Both the position numbers and the translations under genes were made by a program. Shown piece by piece: positions 52,146-63,600 of a stretch of 64,000 nt of DNA. Origin of the DNA: Bettongia penicillata ogilbyi (lineage: Eukaryota; Chordata; Mammalia; Diprotodontia; Potoroidae); the NCBI GenBank assembly GCA_023548195.1, contig JAJHZJ010000532.1:124001-188000 (forward strand), given 5' to 3'. Positions within the stretch are counted from its first letter, which is position 1, and each line of letters starts with the position of its first letter. The notes beneath the pieces were generated by a model, which saw nothing but the letters and a program-made list of their open reading frames with translations, was not told the origin of the DNA and ran no database searches.

Positions 52146-54430
52146 TGCCTCTATTAAAGTACTGTGGGGTAATTTAGTTCTTTTTCTGTTTTTTTTTCTG
52201 TTGATTTCCTCCGTATTATACTGTCATCTGTCACTTGTGCCTACCTCAGATAGTACCATCTCCACCTCCTCTGCTAATTGTCCTCTCTAACATTCTGGAA
52301 AATCAGACAGAGGAGCCTGTTAAGCATTTTGTGTAGAGTAAGAGTTGATAAAGCTCTGAATGAATAGGGACCTAAAGTATAAGGATTTAGTGCCCTGCTT
52401 TTTGAGAACTGTTTCAGGGACTTTACTGCTGGCTTTTGAGGTGGGAATTCAGTTCAGATTATCAGAAGACTCACTCTTCAGATGTATGTTGAAGGAATCT
52501 TTGGCATCTACCCATCTCCATGTCCCACTCTCAACTTAATTCTGTCCTCCCTAGATTCAATTTCCCAGGCCCCTTCCCCTCACATAGGACTTAGATCTTT
52601 GTATTGACCATCCGGGTGAAATTTTCTGATAGACTAAAAAGTAACAGCTGGGCACCTGAATCAAAGGAGGCTCACAGCTTCCACCCTTTAAGGGAAGATC
52701 AGGATGTTTTCTCCTGTTCCTGGTAATGGGTGAAGTACGTGTTAGAAAAGCAGCCCTGGGTGCTCTTGATAAAATGTAGAGTGGAATTTGAGTGTATGAA
52801 GAACATAGATTAATGTTTGGTTTGAGTAATTATATGCAAAAGGTGTTAGTACAACTGAGTAGGAGGAGGGGTGTATGTTCAGGTGCAGATCTTGAGCAAT
52901 TTGAGAGTGCATCCAGATGAGACAGGTCTAGGAGCCAACTAAGTTCAGACTGATTGAATGATTCTTGTGTTGTAGAAACCTAAGGCAGAGGCTCTCATCT
53001 GTTGCCTATAAAACTGGATGAAGAGGTTATACAATCTTGAGGCTTCTAGAGGTGCCAACCCTCATAGACCGAGCACAGTATTTGGGGAACTATTATGATA
53101 AATCCTAACAAATAGTCTATCTCATTGGCAACATTTTGAGCCTCCTCTTTCATGAGGAAAGAAAGCACTATGGGTAAGGTGAGGGTGAGTGACATGGACC
53201 TGGAGTTTGGTGAGTTGTTGAGCTTGAGGGCATGTATGTGAGTGGGCCTTCGTTGCTTACTTGTCCTATATCCCATTTTCTCAAGGTCAAACTCTGTGAC
53301 TCCAAGGTGATAATATGTCACATTTACCGAAGCATATAGTGTACCAATCCTTTGTTTGGGTTTCTTTTTTCTGGGTTGAAGCCCACTCAGAGTTCTAAGA
53401 GAAGTGGTTGCTTTGAGAGAAAATTACTGAGGGTTGAGTTTGACTGAGTTCTAAGACTTAGTTGCTAGTTTTGAATGTGACAAACTGTTGTAAACTGGAA
53501 AGATAAGAATATCTGAAGAGTGGTGTGATTGTGGTAGAAATGTAAACGAAGGTGACAATGTGATTACTAATCAAAAGTTAGGTTGGGTTCATGTGCAAAA
53601 CTAATCCTATGTCAGAACAATAAGGGAAGAAAGAGAGGGAACAGATGTCAGAACTTCATCACCTGTAAGTAATAGGTATGGTGGTTTCTACTGATGAGGA
53701 AAACTAGCTGAGCAGATGAAGAGAAGTCACTCAGTACTTCCATTGTTGGCTGAGATGGAATGCTCACGTAAGTGGTAGTCAAGCACAGTGTAGGCCAACT
53801 CAGCCTCGCAGTAAAAACATCTATCTAGTCAACATATAAACTACATTCATCAAGGAATGTTTGGGGATAATTCCTGAGAGGGAAAGTGTACACCAAGGTT
53901 TGCAGTTTTAGAGCTGTGAGTTACCCTGAGCAAGTGGGTTTTCCTCATTCTGTTTGGCAGGTTTCTGTAAGTGTGTGGCTACTGTTCTTACAGATCCAGA
54001 GTGCATTTGTGAGAAAGTGTAGCCTAGATTTTGTCTGGATGGTTATGTATTTATTATTTATGCATTTACTTTAGTATATGAGTACCTGTTCTAGTATTTC
54101 TTTTAATTTACTGTTGAGTAGGAGCCTATACCTGCCACTGTGAGGGCAAATGGAGGGAATGAACAAACCCAGAGAGTAAATAGGTATCACAGACCCAGGT
54201 AAGAGATTTAAAATGCTGTGCTATGAGTGGCCACCTCCTGTACCCATTTCTGTTACTTAGAGGAAGTGTCTAGAGCAAATTCCTCAGAACCCTTCCAATG
54301 CTTCTATCTTTGCTGCTTAGAGTGCCAGTGACTTATGTTTCAGGCCACATGGGAGGAGACAGTAAGGAAAATTATAGTCCTGTGGTAAAGTTGTTTTGAA
54401 GAAGGTATGACCTCTTCAAATCACACTATT
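52146..54430. other. Large repeat-poor stretch without recognised gene
   Basis: About 2.3 kb with no family I can name, no microsatellite, and only short frames (91 codons minus at 53046-53321, 62 codons plus at 53886-54074) without domains. It could be unique sequence or very old repeats. Confidence 0.4.
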
Positions 54431-54435
54431 GAGCA

Positions 54436-54458
54436 CCACACACACACACACACACACC
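54436..54458. repeat. (CA)n microsatellite, short
   Basis: About 11 CA units. Confidence 0.95.
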
Positions 54459-54477
54459 ATATGTACTTTATTTAAAT

Positions 54478-54995
54478 ATAGAACTAGCTGCAGTGCAGCG
54501 GATAGAATGCTGGGCCTGGAGTAAGGAAGTTGTTGCTTAGTCGCTTGTCAGTTATATCTGACCCTTTGTGACCCCATTTGAGGTTTTCTTGGCAAAGATC
54601 TTGGAGTTGTTTGCCATTTCCTTCTCCAGCTCATTTTACAGATCAAGAAACTGAGGCAAACAGATTAAGTGACTTGCCCAGGGTCACACAGTAGGTGACT
54701 GAGGCCAGTTTTGAACTCATGAAGATGAGTCTTCATGACTCCAGGCCTGGCATTATATCCACTGTGCCACCTTGCTCACCTGGGTCCAACTGTAGCCTCA
54801 GACCCTTACTAGCTGTGTGAGCCTGACCAAGTCACTTAACATCTGTTTGCCTAAGTTTCCTCATCTGAAAAATGGAAATAATAATAGCACTTGCCTCCCA
54901 GAGTTGTGAGGATCAAATGAGATAGAAATTGTAATGCAGCTGGCACAGTGCCTGGCACATCATAAGTGCTATATGGATGTTAGTTATATTATCAT
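54478..54995 (+). mobile_element. MIR-like sense SINE interrupted by an antisense SINE
   Basis: The head is 54478-54529 ('gatagaatgctgggcctgga'). The body resumes at 54782 with 'gtccaactgtagcctcagac' and continues through 'tttcctcatctgaaaaatgg' to an L2-type end 'cagtgcctggcacatcataa'. Confidence 0.85.
54530..54780 (-). mobile_element. Mar1-type SINE, antisense, inserted in the sense SINE
   Basis: 'tgttgcttagtcgcttgtca', 'aggttttcttggcaaagatc', 'ttccttctccagctcatttt', 'cttgcccagggtcacacagt', 'tgactccaggcctggcatta', 'tatccactgtgccaccttgc'. It is near full length. A clean TSD was not found. Confidence 0.9.
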
Positions 54996-55888
54996 CAACT
55001 CAGCTAATTAATTGGCCCTATTGATTAGCTCCAATGATCAGCTCAGTGTCACCTTTATAAAATAAAGCGCATTTTATTCAATTTAATGCACCAGATATTT
55101 TCGTTGCCTTCTACATGCTCAACGATGTGAGAAGTTACAAGAGAAGCAAACAAAATGTATGATAAAAGTCCTTCTGTAAAGAAACATATGCTTTATTGAT
55201 GAGGTGATTCTATCAGAGGACAACAGAGCAGGGTACCATCCAAAATGTAGTAGGCAACAAGGAAGTCAAGCTGAGGGTCTCTTCTGCCACCAGTAGCCCC
55301 GTGATTGCATGAACTTAACTCTCCAGTGCAGTGGAAAGGTAAAAGATGGATATTTTTAAAAAATGCATTTTAAAAGATAGCTATTGGGAGAATCTATGTC
55401 ACTTCAAATGACCATATATGTATTTCCCTTTTCATAAGATCTTCATGAAATAAGAGTTATATTTATATACAAGTATCCAAATATGTGCGTGTGTGTGAGA
55501 TAAACTTGTAGAAAGAACTTCATGTAAAAATTCTCACTTGTTATCCATAAATAGGCATCGCCAAAGTGAGTACTTTTCTAAAATTGACCCTTTTCTGTGC
55601 TCATTGTTTATAGTTTCTATTTGCATGCCTTCTCACAGCTCCCTACAGAAATTCTTGCTTGTACTGGAAATAACCCCAGAAAACATGTGTTCTCCTTTCT
55701 ATGTGGAAAGGCATGGTAGCCAAGGGTAACTGATGTAAGACTATAAACTCACTTGAAAAACTTTGCATAGGAACAGTATAGAAGATAATCAGTATTATCT
55801 CACGAACAATGAAGGATAGTAGAGGGGAAAACAAGTTCACAGAAAAGTCAGTATCAGAGGCAATTGATTCATTTCATCCCAATTCAAA
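54996..55888. other. No recognised gene or repeat
   Basis: About 0.9 kb. Opposed 63- and 65-codon frames at 55538-55840 share no domain I know. Confidence 0.45.
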
Positions 55889-55962
55889 GCAATATGCATT
55901 CATTAAGTGCCTACTGTGTGCAAGGGATATAAAGGTAAAAGGAAAAATGGTCCCTGTCATCA
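55889..55962 (-). mobile_element. L2 3' terminus, antisense
   Basis: 'gcattcattaagtgcctact', 'gtgtgcaagggatataaagg', then 'ggtccctgtcatcaagaag'. Confidence 0.75.
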
Positions 55963-55964
55963 AG

Positions 55965-56270
55965 AAGATTAAATTCTGCTAATAATCTTATTAATTTGAC
56001 CTACTGACCCAATATGTCTAGGGCAGGGATGTGGAATTTGTGGCCTCAAGGCTGCATGTGGCCTTCTAGGTTCTCAAGTGCAGCCCTTTGATTGAATACA
56101 AGTTTGGTTTCACTTGAGGACCTAGAGGGCCACATGCGGCCTTGAGGCCACAGGTTCCCCACCCCTGGTCCAGGCTCTTTGGATTCCAATTTTTTTCATC
56201 CAATGTATTAGCTATCCTTCCCAATTTCATGTCATTCACATTTCTGAGATTTATTTTTATTCAAATAACT
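55965..56270 (-). mobile_element. CR1/L3 fragment, antisense, split by a hAT MITE
   Basis: The left part 'cttattaatttgacctactg' and the right part 'ctttggattccaattttttt', 'catccaatgtattagctatc', 'cttcccaatttcatgtcatt' form one antisense L3 segment when the MITE is left out. Confidence 0.65.
56024..56167. mobile_element. hAT MITE with long inverted termini and 8-bp TSD, second copy
   Basis: It starts 'cagggatgtggaatttgtgg' and ends 'ccacaggttccccacccctg', with inner arms 'gcatgtggcc' and 'ggccacatgc'. Nearly the whole 144 bases could fold as a hairpin. The TSD is 'gtctaggg' (56016-56023) and 'gtccaggc' (56168-56175). Confidence 0.88.
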
Positions 56271-56590
56271 AATTCAATGTTTAACTCCTAAGAGCATTCA
56301 AAGAGCAAACTAGGAGAAAAATAAGCAGATTAAAAATGGAACAGATATCTCAACATTTCTATTACAAAATATTTTCATTATTGATGACAGCGAAACAACA
56401 ATTCTAACATAGTAGTGCCCAGTGAGCTCTATCAGCACCCTCATTCTGAGAATGAGGAAGCGAAAATGATGCTCGAGTAGATGAAGGCAAACAATTACTC
56501 TGGACCAGACTAAGAACACATCAAAGAAATCTATGCTGGAGGTGACATGATTTTGAAAGCGCTGAGGGACTGATTCTTCATGATATCTAA
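56271..56590. other. No recognised gene or repeat
   Basis: About 320 bases. The 111-codon minus frame at 56310-56645 overlaps the next SINE and has no domain. Confidence 0.45.
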
Positions 56591-56591
56591 G

Positions 56592-56838
56592 AGAGAGGAA
56601 GGGCACAGTAGATAGAGCACCAGGTCTGGAGTCAGGAAGATCCAACTTTCCAATCTGGCCTCAAACACTAACTGTGTGATCCTAGACAAATCGTTTAACT
56701 CTATTTGCCTCAGTTTCCTCATCTGTACAATGAGCTGGGGAAGGAAATGGCAAACTGCTCCAATATCTTTGCCAAGAAAGCCCCAAATGGAGTCACAGAG
56801 TCAGACACAACTGAAAAGTGACTGCACAGCAGCACTGG
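56592..56838 (+). mobile_element. Mar1-type SINE, sense, near full length
   Basis: 'ggcacagtagatagagcacc', 'tggagtcaggaagatccaac', 'tttcctcatctgtacaatga', 'caatatctttgccaagaaag', 'cagacacaactgaaaagtga'. Confidence 0.92.
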
Positions 56839-57813
56839 AAAGAGGAAGATACTGAACGATGGGGAAAGGTTCACAGTAGTGCAATGGTATGAAAAAAGGT
56901 GATAGAAATAACCTCAATAGCTATTAGCCTAAATGCCTTTAAAATATTTTCTATACAGTCTTTATAAAAATGATCTGCATAGGTATAGTTGGTATCCTTA
57001 ATGAAAATATGAGAAATGAACGGGAAGACTTCCTGAAATGATTTTCTACATCAATTTGCATATTCACAATCACACAATTGATGGGAAAATGTAGATAATA
57101 TAAGATAATATAGTAATCTACCCAGCTGAGAGGATTATCTGTGAAGGATTTATGGGAAAATATGAACAAGAAATTCAAAGGATAAGAAGGTCTGAATGGG
57201 TTGAAATCTGTGCTGCTTGGAAGAATTACTTACATTGATGACCTCCTAGTTCCATTGTAATCCTAAAGAAATGAAAGTATCAAAACTGTTGAAAATTTTT
57301 CACATATAGCATTTATCTCTTACCACCTAATTTCTCACATAATTAAACCTTATACTTGTAAATTCCAAAGCCTTTAAAAATTGTAATTATTTTTGATGGA
57401 AGGCTTTGTAAAATGTAATACATGGTCCTTTTCCTTCTTAAACAGAGTTAAAATGTAACCTTTTCTTGTTAAGTCAGAGTTACTGTTGTGAACACCAATT
57501 ACTGTATTCTATTGTTAGGCTAACGTGTCTGAATTCAGGGTCTACTGAGGTATGAAAAGAAAGACTTCTTGAACATACATTCAATAGCCCCGGGCTACTA
57601 TGGTTTTACAACTCTTCTCTTTTATTTTTATTCTTGTTTCCTTTTCTTACATCAAATGTTACTTTTAGTAGCTCTTCAGTGGTTTCTTGTTGCATCTAAT
57701 TGACTGACTTTTTTTTAAACAAATAATTGTTTGTATGAGGACGTGGGGGTAGTTCTGTATTTCTGTTGTGGGGCAAAATGCCTGTGATTTTTAGCACTTA
57801 TTTTCAGTACTCC

Positions 57814-57816
<3 letters not shown>
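56839..57816. other. No recognised gene or repeat
   Basis: About 1 kb of AT-rich unclassified sequence. Confidence 0.5.
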
Positions 57817-57866
<50 letters not shown>

Positions 57867-57871
57867 ACACA
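57817..57871. repeat. (TG)n microsatellite ending in a short (AC)n
   Basis: About 24 TG units to 57864 followed directly by 'acacaca', so the junction is a small hairpin-forming palindrome in Z-DNA-prone sequence. Confidence 0.95.
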
Positions 57872-59362
57872 CTCCTGGACTTGTAAACTGTTCAATAGCT
57901 GACTAAGCTATCTAGAAGTCTGATCTCTGAGTAAGTTGGGGAGAACTCTAATAAGTTGTCATTGCAATTTATCGTAGCCTTTATGTATTATAAAGCCCTG
58001 GAATTGTACATTTTGGTCTCTCAAGTGTTGTGTAAAAACAAGAATCATGGAAGAATGAGGAAACTAAATCAAATTATTCGAAGAATTCCGCTTGCGAACT
58101 TAGCAAAAGAAATCTATAGTTAAACAAAAAAACCCAACTTGTTTTACCAAGAGGGATAAACCTACAATTTTAAAAATGTTTTTAGTGGATAATTTTACAT
58201 GTCAATGCAATACAATGATAGGAAATGGTAGAACTAAATATTTTAGTCTTAATTTCTCATTTTCAGCAAACACTAGTTCACCTTAGTAGCAATATTCCCC
58301 AAAATTGGGGAAAAAACTGAACTTGGTGTCTATAATAGACAAAGCATGCTTCTGTTAATCCTTGTTCCCTCTCCTCAGCACAGCGCTTGACTGACTACAG
58401 GCTTGAAAACAAAACTATTAAGCATGCACTAGGTATGAGAAATTATTTTGATTGCTTCTTTAAATTGTTTTCCTGCACTGGTAATTATTGTTTTTATGTC
58501 AGATTTCGCTGAATAATGGTGATTATGTGGAGTTCTGATGTGTGTAGATGTACAATAAAAATATACAGAGAAGTTATGTTTCAACTCAGCAGGGTCACCA
58601 TCTAAAAGGCGTTCAGTTTTGGTGAGATGGACAAACATGTCTAATTCAGAGTTTTAGATTCCTTTGTTGATTATTAGCGTTGTAAGAAGGATAATGTTAA
58701 TTTTTCTTTAACATTCACAAATTTGAGGATTTAACTTGAATAAACATTGCTACTCCAGTCATATCGATTGCTTTTCTTGTAACTTGTAGCCCCCAAATTA
58801 TGGCTCTGGGCTTAGAAGGGTTAGGTTCACTAGTGGCTTTAACTAAGCCAGTCTTTGGATCACTTGCAGAGTTTCTTCTGGTAGCCTCAGATTTTGGCTC
58901 ATATGTGCTTTTCTACAGAAAAGTTAGAAAAGATCTCTCTACCTTTTCTACCCTTCTAACTCCATGCGAGCACTTTGGCTAACACACATATATCAAGTAC
59001 AGGACAGCTTTTAGTTCACTCCACAGAAAAATCCAAGAGCTACACATTCCTAACAGAAACTCATAACACTAAAAATAACAATTCTTTTTGGTGAGTTCCA
59101 TCTTCCTCAGGGACCTATAAACTCCTCTGGCTTGTAGGGCCATCCTATGGTGGAGGGTCCCCAGAAAAGAAAGTACACTTGGGGTTGCAAGATAGTCAAC
59201 CTTTCCATAAAACCTGCACAGTCTGCATAATTCCTAGTAATAGCTGAGGACAAGATCCAGGTTTGCTCTTCCAAACTCTTAGTCCCCTCTCCCTTACTGG
59301 ACCTCCAGATTGTGGGCTATATCTTCTTCTCTCTGGGAGGTTGGGTTCAAGAACACCTTCAC
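57872..59362. other. Repeat-poor stretch without recognised gene
   Basis: About 1.5 kb. To about 58990 it looks unique. From about 58990 to 59362 base composition rises in GC and may belong to an unclassified repeat. Frames of 60-69 codons show no domain. Confidence 0.4.
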
Positions 59363-59364
59363 TG

Positions 59365-59890
59365 ATCGTTCTTTGTTATTTGTCCTTTGTTCTAGAGGAG
59401 GACCATGAGGTCAGGAAGGTGATGTCATGACATGCAAGTGGATTTAAGATAGCCCCAGATGCAAAGGGAGGCCTTGGCATTTTTAAGTTAACATCTTTCC
59501 CAGGTCTCAGCTTGACGGAGGCAACACCCATTTAGTGATTAAGGCTAGGTTACAAATGAGGCGAAGAATGGCCTCTTTTACCTAGTCAGAAAAACAAAAA
59601 TCAATCTGGGAGGGGAAGACCCTAAGAGTTTCTGGCCAAAACAGAAACAATTGCTATTTACACTCACTCTGAGCCACCAGGTCCCAAATAATGACCAGGT
59701 GAGGCTTGGGCTGGGATCTGTTGTTGGCCAATCAGTGAAAGTCAGAGTGATTTGGGTTTAAGGTGTGGTCCTTAAGAAAGAAATCTAGGCTGTAAACTCC
59801 AAGACACCTTGTGAGGTTTCAGTGATCAAAATTTATATTCCTTTGGGCAGAGCACCTGTAGGTGTGGGTATGATTCCCTATGTGGACAGA
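59365..59890 (+). mobile_element. Unclassified marsupial interspersed repeat, copy 2
   Basis: The start 'ttatttgtcctttgttctag' and 'aggaccatgaggtcaggaag' is the inverse of the end of the copy at 49920-50115. It continues with 'aaagggaggccttggcattt', 'tgacggaggcaacacccatt' and 'ccaccaggtcccaaataatg'. I recognise the wording as a recurrent marsupial repeat but cannot assign a class. Confidence 0.6.
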
Positions 59891-60287
<397 letters not shown>

Positions 60288-60339
60288 TCACCTGGAACTG
60301 GCCAGTTGGGTCCCCAGTGGAGCAACCATTACTATTTAG

Positions 60340-60590
60340 AGGTTATTGCTTGTCCTTCATTCTTGAAGAACCAATGTATCCAGGGCCATCTCCAGTCATC
60401 CTGATCTATATCTTCTATTGGACCCAGATGGCTTTGGAGGAGAAAGTGAGGCTGGTGACTTTGCACAGCTCTCCCTCACTTCAATCCAACTTACTTGCCC
60501 AGTCCAGCATCACCTCCCTGATGTCCATTGCTGATTTACTCCTCCAAGACCCTGTTTTCACCACTGGGAGCCTACCTTGCTACAGTTGAC
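60340..60590 (-). mobile_element. Unclassified marsupial interspersed repeat, copy 3
   Basis: 'ttgcttgtccttcattcttg' at the left, then 'gggccatctccagtcatcct', 'cagatggctttggaggagaa', 'ggctggtgactttgcacagc', 'atcacctccctgatgtcc'. It matches 49920-50115 in the same orientation. Its left end resembles the inverted end of the family, pointing to terminal inverted repeats. Confidence 0.72.
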
Positions 60591-61274
60591 ATCTTTGGGG
60601 AGCAGAACTTCTCCTATCCCCTGTCTCTGGCTGCTCTTTCTGGGATTTATGAATTCTCTGGGGGAGGCCTGTATGAATAAGCAGATTCACCCCATCCCCT
60701 AAGAACCCAAGTCTGCTAATCTGCAAGAAAATCTCTTTCAGTTTTGCTTCCCTGATTTTTCATCTCCTCTCAACTCTACTCCTTGCCACGTGTCCTTTTT
60801 TTTAAGGTTAAGTCTAAGGATATGGTTGAGTTCTATTATATCAATACTCAATTATTCTTAATTTCCAAAAAAAGAGAGTTAAGTCAAAGGTATTTATTTT
60901 ACACAAACCCTTCACTTCCTTCCCAGAAAGATGTGATCAGACTAAGATAAGGTGTCACTGTGGGAGACTGGCCTCTTATATCTTCAAAGCAACCTAATTA
61001 ATACTAACTAGAGCCCTCCTAGTCACACTGTGTTACTGTATAACTAACTAGTTATTATAAAGTGATCCATTAATATGCTTTTATAAACTCGTAGAGTATC
61101 AGAGCTCCAAGCCAGGAGTATACTGGAGCCTGCTCCAACCAGCTTGCAAGAGCCAATTGTAATTTCCAGAGAGGGCATTTTCATTTCACAAGTTGATAGA
61201 TCAAGACTTGATGTATTTTTCTGTAGATTGTCTAGACTTAAAGTGATGGGGAAAATGTTAATAAACAGATTAAC
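60591..61274. other. No recognised gene; possible unclassified repeat near 61085-61200
   Basis: The text around 61085-61200 ('cagcttgcaagagccaattg') feels repeat-like, but I cannot name it. The remainder is unclassified. Confidence 0.35.
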
Positions 61275-61277
61275 TTT

Positions 61278-61660
61278 TTAAAATATTTCATCTTTTCCAA
61301 TTACACATAAAACAATTTTTAACATTCAATTTTTAAATTTTGAGTTCCAAATTCTCTCCCTCCTCCCAGCTGCTCAGCCCTCTTTGAGAAGGTAAGCAAC
61401 TTGATGTAAAATATACATGTGCAGTCATGAAAACTTATTTCCATATTAGCTATGTTGCAAAAAAAACCAGACTAAAGAAAGATATCGTTTTAAAAGTAGG
61501 CTTTAGTCTTCATTCTTTCTCTGAGTGTGGATTGCATTTTTCATCTTGAGACCTTTGGAATGGTCTTGGATTGGGCTACTAAGAAGAGCTAGGTCATTTA
61601 CAGTTGCTCATGGGGGTGAAATATTGTTGTTACCATGTACAACGTTCTTTTGGTTGTAAT
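61278..61660 (-). mobile_element. L1 3' end, antisense, 5'-truncated
   Basis: 'catcttttccaattacacat', 'gttccaaattctctccctcc', 'tgcagtcatgaaaacttatt', 'gttaccatgtacaacgttct'. Confidence 0.88.
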
Positions 61661-61739
61661 GAAAATTAAACTTAAAAGCATGTTTGGCATACATCTCTAA
61701 TCCAGAGAACCAGTTGGTAAGCATTTACTAACATACCAG

Positions 61740-61905
61740 TAGGACCTTCCCAATCATCAAGTTCAATTTCCTCATGTTTTTAATGCAGAGGAATCCTAGA
61801 ACCCAGAGAAATTAATTGTGATGATCCAAGGGTCATGTAGGTAGTTCACAGCAAAGCTCAAACTGGAGCCCAAGTCTCCTGTCCTAGTTTGTGGCACCGC
61901 CACAG
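61740..61905 (-). mobile_element. MIR3/Ther-like SINE, antisense, eroded
   Basis: 'caatttcctcatgtttttaa', 'gaacccagagaaattaattg', 'ccaagggtcatgtaggtagt', 'ggagcccaagtctcctgtcc'. Confidence 0.55.
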
Positions 61906-62384
61906 TTTACACGGCCTTACAATTGCAATTCCATCAGCTGGGTGCCAAAACCTGAGCAGGAGAAACCTGGCAGGAGAAAATTCTGTCACTGAACCATCAA
62001 ACTAGAAGCTCTTCTCCACTGCTTTATCAGTGGAGACACATGAGAACAACCAAGATTATAGATCTGCCATTACCCTCAACCTTGGACTGATAAGAAATAA
62101 GATACTCTCCTTTGTTTTGGATGCTACAGTTGAGGAAGGATATTGACAAGCTGGAGTGTGCTGGAGGCCACTTGTCTGCTTCATTCTGATTGATAAATTT
62201 CCAGTGTGAACATTTCCACCTTGGACATTGGCAAAGGCTACAAATCAGGGTTTGAATCGTTACTTTTTTGTTGATTGTCCTGCTTTTAAAAAGTGTTGGA
62301 GAAAATGTTCAAGTTAAAAGTATATGGTACACACATCTCTCCCCATCCTTGAGAGCCAGTTATTAAACATTTTCCGGTGAGAGA
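61906..62384. other. No recognised gene or repeat
   Basis: Unclassified sequence. Confidence 0.5.
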
Positions 62385-62622
62385 CTGTTCAGAGGAGTGC
62401 CACCAGGATGGTGGAGGGCCTTGAGCTCATGCTATTTGAGGATCAGGTGAAGGGACTGCCTTTATTTAGCTTGCAGAAGACTGTATATATATGGGGAGCA
62501 GGGGAGAGAGAAAATGACCATAATGACTGTCATGAAATAATTTAAGAGATGTTATGTGGAAGAAAGATAAGACTTTATTCTGTTTGGAATGAAAGGATGG
62601 AAATAGGAACAATGGGTAAACT
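62385..62622 (+). mobile_element. CR1/L3 3' region, sense
   Basis: 'gaggagtgccaccaggatgg', 'tggagggccttgagctcatg', 'tgaggatcaggtgaagggac', 'gtggaagaaagataagactt' follow the L3 order. Confidence 0.68.
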
Positions 62623-62629
62623 AGTATTT

Positions 62630-63015
62630 CAGTCAGTCACTAAGAATGTATTAAGTGCCTACTGTGTGCCAGTACATACTATCTGCCAGTTCTGGGCAAC
62701 TAGGTGACAAAATGGATAGAGTGCTTGTCCTGGAGGCAGGAATACTCATCATCCTGAGTTCAAAAGTGGCCTCAGACACTTACTGACTAGGTGACTCTGG
62801 GCAAGTCATCTAACCCTGTAAGTCTCAGTTTCCTCATCTGTAAAATGAGCTGGAGAAGGAAATGGCAAACCACTGCAATATCTTTGCTAAGAAAACCCCA
62901 AATGTGGTCACAGGGAATTGGCCATGACTGAAACATCTATGCTAAGTGCTGAATATTTGAAGAAAATAAAAGCAACACAGCCCCTGCTCTCAAGGGGCTC
63001 GTAGTCCATGCATTA
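62630..63015 (-). mobile_element. L2 3' terminus, antisense, split by a Mar1-type SINE
   Basis: The left piece 'cagtcagtcactaagaatgt', 'attaagtgcctactgtgtgc' (to about 62691) and the right piece 'atgctaagtgctgaatattt', 'cccctgctctcaaggggctc' (from 62938) are consecutive parts of one antisense L2 end. Confidence 0.8.
62692..62937 (+). mobile_element. Mar1-type SINE, sense, near full length, inside L2
   Basis: 'tgggcaactaggtgacaaaa', 'tcatcctgagttcaaaagtg', 'tttcctcatctgtaaaatga', 'caatatctttgctaagaaaa', 'tggccatgactgaaacatct'. Confidence 0.92.
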
Positions 63016-63029
63016 GAATGATACCAGCA

Positions 63030-63265
63030 ACTGTAAAACATTTTTTTAAAATAAAATTTTATTTTCAGTGCCAAATTTTCTTCTTCCCATTGAGAAGGCA
63101 AGAAAAAGAAAAGTGTATAGTCATGCAAAACCAATTCCCACATTGGCCTTGTGAGAAAGAAGGAAAGAGAAAATAGACTTGGATCTGCACTCTTGAATCC
63201 ATCATTTCTCTATCTAAAGATTGATAGCATACTTCATCATGAACCCTTTGGAACTGTGGGAAAAT
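63030..63265 (-). mobile_element. L1 3'UTR fragment, antisense
   Basis: T run and 'aaaataaaattttattttca' at the left, then 'agtcatgcaaaaccaattcc', 'ttggatctgcactcttgaat', 'atcatgaaccctttggaact'. Confidence 0.82.
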
Positions 63266-63343
63266 GTATCATTTAAACAAATAATCAAGACTGTGGAAAG
63301 TCATTGGCCTATCATGGCTCAATTGAAGCTTTGTTAGGTCTTT

Positions 63344-63482
63344 TTTTTTTTTTGAGGCAAACCTGGTTAAATGACTTGCCCAGGGTCACACAGCTAGTAA
63401 ATTTCTGAGGCTGCATTTGAACTCAGGTCCTCCTGACTCCAGAGCCAGAACTCTATCCATACAGCCATCTAGCTTTCCCCCA
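63344..63482 (-). mobile_element. Short tRNA-SINE, antisense, with imperfect TSD
   Basis: T run, 'gaggcaaacctggttaaatg', 'cccagggtcacacagctagt', 'actcaggtcctcctgactcc', 'tatccatacagccatctagc'. Flanks 'ttaggtcttttt' (from 63334) and 'ttagatcttttt' (from 63483) form a duplication with one mismatch. Confidence 0.88.
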
Positions 63483-63519
63483 TTAGATCTTTTTTTTAAA
63501 ACAATTTTTTAAAAATAAT

Positions 63520-63600
63520 GATTCAGAGGGCTAGGTCAAACACTGACCTCAGAGTCGGAAAGATCAAGCTCAAATTCTGCCTTGGACAAAGATTGACTGC
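63520..63600 (+). mobile_element. tRNA-SINE head fragment, sense
   Basis: 'cctcagagtcggaaagatca' and 'agctcaaattctgccttgga' fit the tRNA-related part of a SINE. The CORE is absent. Confidence 0.5.
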
